Below, in pieces: positions 37,904-38,041 of a stretch of DNA of 38,041 bases. The number at the start of each line of letters is the position of its first letter. Position 1 is the stretch's first letter. The DNA lies in assembly GCA_024689985.1 (NCBI GenBank), contig JAILCZ010000005.1:1-38041 (forward strand). The letters run 5' to 3'. Both the position numbers and the translations under genes were made by a program. Below the pieces are notes generated by a model. It did not search any database, was not told the DNA's origin, and was given only the letters and a program-made list of their open reading frames with translations. The stretch is from Bacteroidales bacterium (GTDB taxonomy: Bacteria; Bacteroidota; Bacteroidia; Bacteroidales; UBA932).

Positions 37904-38041
37904 TTAGAAATCCCACTTTGCACCGATGCAAGGACGAACCTTGAAGCCCTCGCAGCCAGCGAAGTTGTATGAGAGCTCAATCTCACCACCGATGTTGAGG
38001 TTGTCAACTCCGAAGTGCTGGCCTACTCTGTACCAGAGCTG
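37904..38041 (-). CDS. C-terminus of an outer-membrane beta-barrel protein (5' part outside window)
   Basis: 45 residues plus TAA are visible, absent from the ORF track: QLWYRVGQHFGVDNLNIGG, then EIELSYNFAGCEGFKVRPC and IGAKWDF. Alternating hydrophobic and polar residues with a terminal aromatic (KWDF) are the signature of a final beta-strand recognised by BamA, so this is the end of an outer-membrane barrel of the small porin/OmpA-like type. Two cysteines 9 residues apart sit in the last hairpin, rather unusual for an outer-membrane barrel. It reads toward cysK on the same strand, but the cysK promoter begins 18 bp after its stop. Confidence 0.65.
   Translation of the reverse strand, partial: QLWYRVGQHFGVDNLNIGGEIELSYNFAGCEGFKVRPCIGAKWDF

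Noticed and set aside
37891-37910. AT-only inverted repeat TTTCTAAAA...TTTTAGAAA at the end of the outer-membrane protein gene
   Set aside because: The stem is all A-T apart from one pair at each end and overlaps the stop codon; too weak to call a terminator.
1-38041. CRISPR arrays, transposases or insertion sequences
   Set aside because: No regularly spaced direct repeats, no transposase or integrase motifs, and no terminal inverted repeats were seen.

Overview
The window looks like a chromosomal segment of an uncultured or gut-type Bacteroidales bacterium. Four promoters have the Bacteroidetes TTTG-N19-TAnnTTTG architecture, and several further genes carry a lone TAnnTTTG box. Shine-Dalgarno sequences are mostly poor. 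The gene content is typical of the phylum: a UpxY-type NusG paralogue, a DUF4837 lipoprotein, a TolC/Wzz polysaccharide locus, an NptA-type Na/Pi transporter, and tRNA-Glu upstream of rpsT. I assign it to order level only, from signals and families, not from a database search.

Region 1 (1-24577) is a surface polysaccharide locus. On the minus strand, a chain of mostly 4-bp ATGA overlaps runs from 17881 down to 9397: a shrunken receiver-like protein, an initiating sugar-phosphate transferase, a half-length TolC-like protein, a Wzz/GumC-like chain-length protein with a degenerate tyrosine-kinase-like tail, a Wzy-like polymerase, and three glycosyltransferases. A separate promoter at about 9400 then drives an XRE-HTH/GHMP sugar kinase fusion resembling galacturonokinase, UDP-glucose 6-dehydrogenase and a UDP-glucuronate 4-epimerase. 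Further down lie an unknown protein, a TauE-like exporter, a PLP aminotransferase, a Wzx-like flippase, a TupA-like ATP-grasp enzyme and a DUF616 protein cut by the window edge. Divergently, three glycosyltransferases run on the plus strand (17958-21050). They are followed by UDP-xylose synthase with a stand-alone response regulator (minus), a membrane-anchored EEP-family phosphoesterase, and a membrane GT2. The nucleotide-sugar enzymes convert UDP-Glc to UDP-GlcA, and from there to UDP-GalA or UDP-Xyl, so a uronic-acid and/or xylose-containing polymer is the simplest prediction.

Region 2 (24631-25932) holds a UpxY-like antiterminator and a zeta-toxin-like P-loop kinase, apparently one small operon. 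Region 3 (25911-31109) is minus-strand housekeeping: NptA-like transporter, LysM/M23 peptidase, phosphohexomutase, peptide deformylase and RuvX. RuvX is driven by a promoter so close to its ATG that the mRNA may be leaderless. Region 4 (31120-35954) is plus-strand: a catalytically degenerate M23 membrane protein, dxr, rseP, a DUF4837 lipoprotein, tRNA-Glu, rpsT and tRNA-Pro. Region 5 (35958-38041) is the minus-strand cysK-cysE operon, with the C-terminus of an outer-membrane beta-barrel protein at the edge.

Two items stand out. First, upstream of cysK there is a full candidate transcription attenuator: promoter, a 24-codon leader peptide with three consecutive Cys codons, a segment able to pair with the terminator arm, and an intrinsic terminator with a U7 tract. 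Second, the HTH-sugar kinase fusion has three GGAATTCC-type sites spaced 21 and 31 bp apart around its own promoter, suggesting an enzyme that regulates its own uronate-sugar operon.
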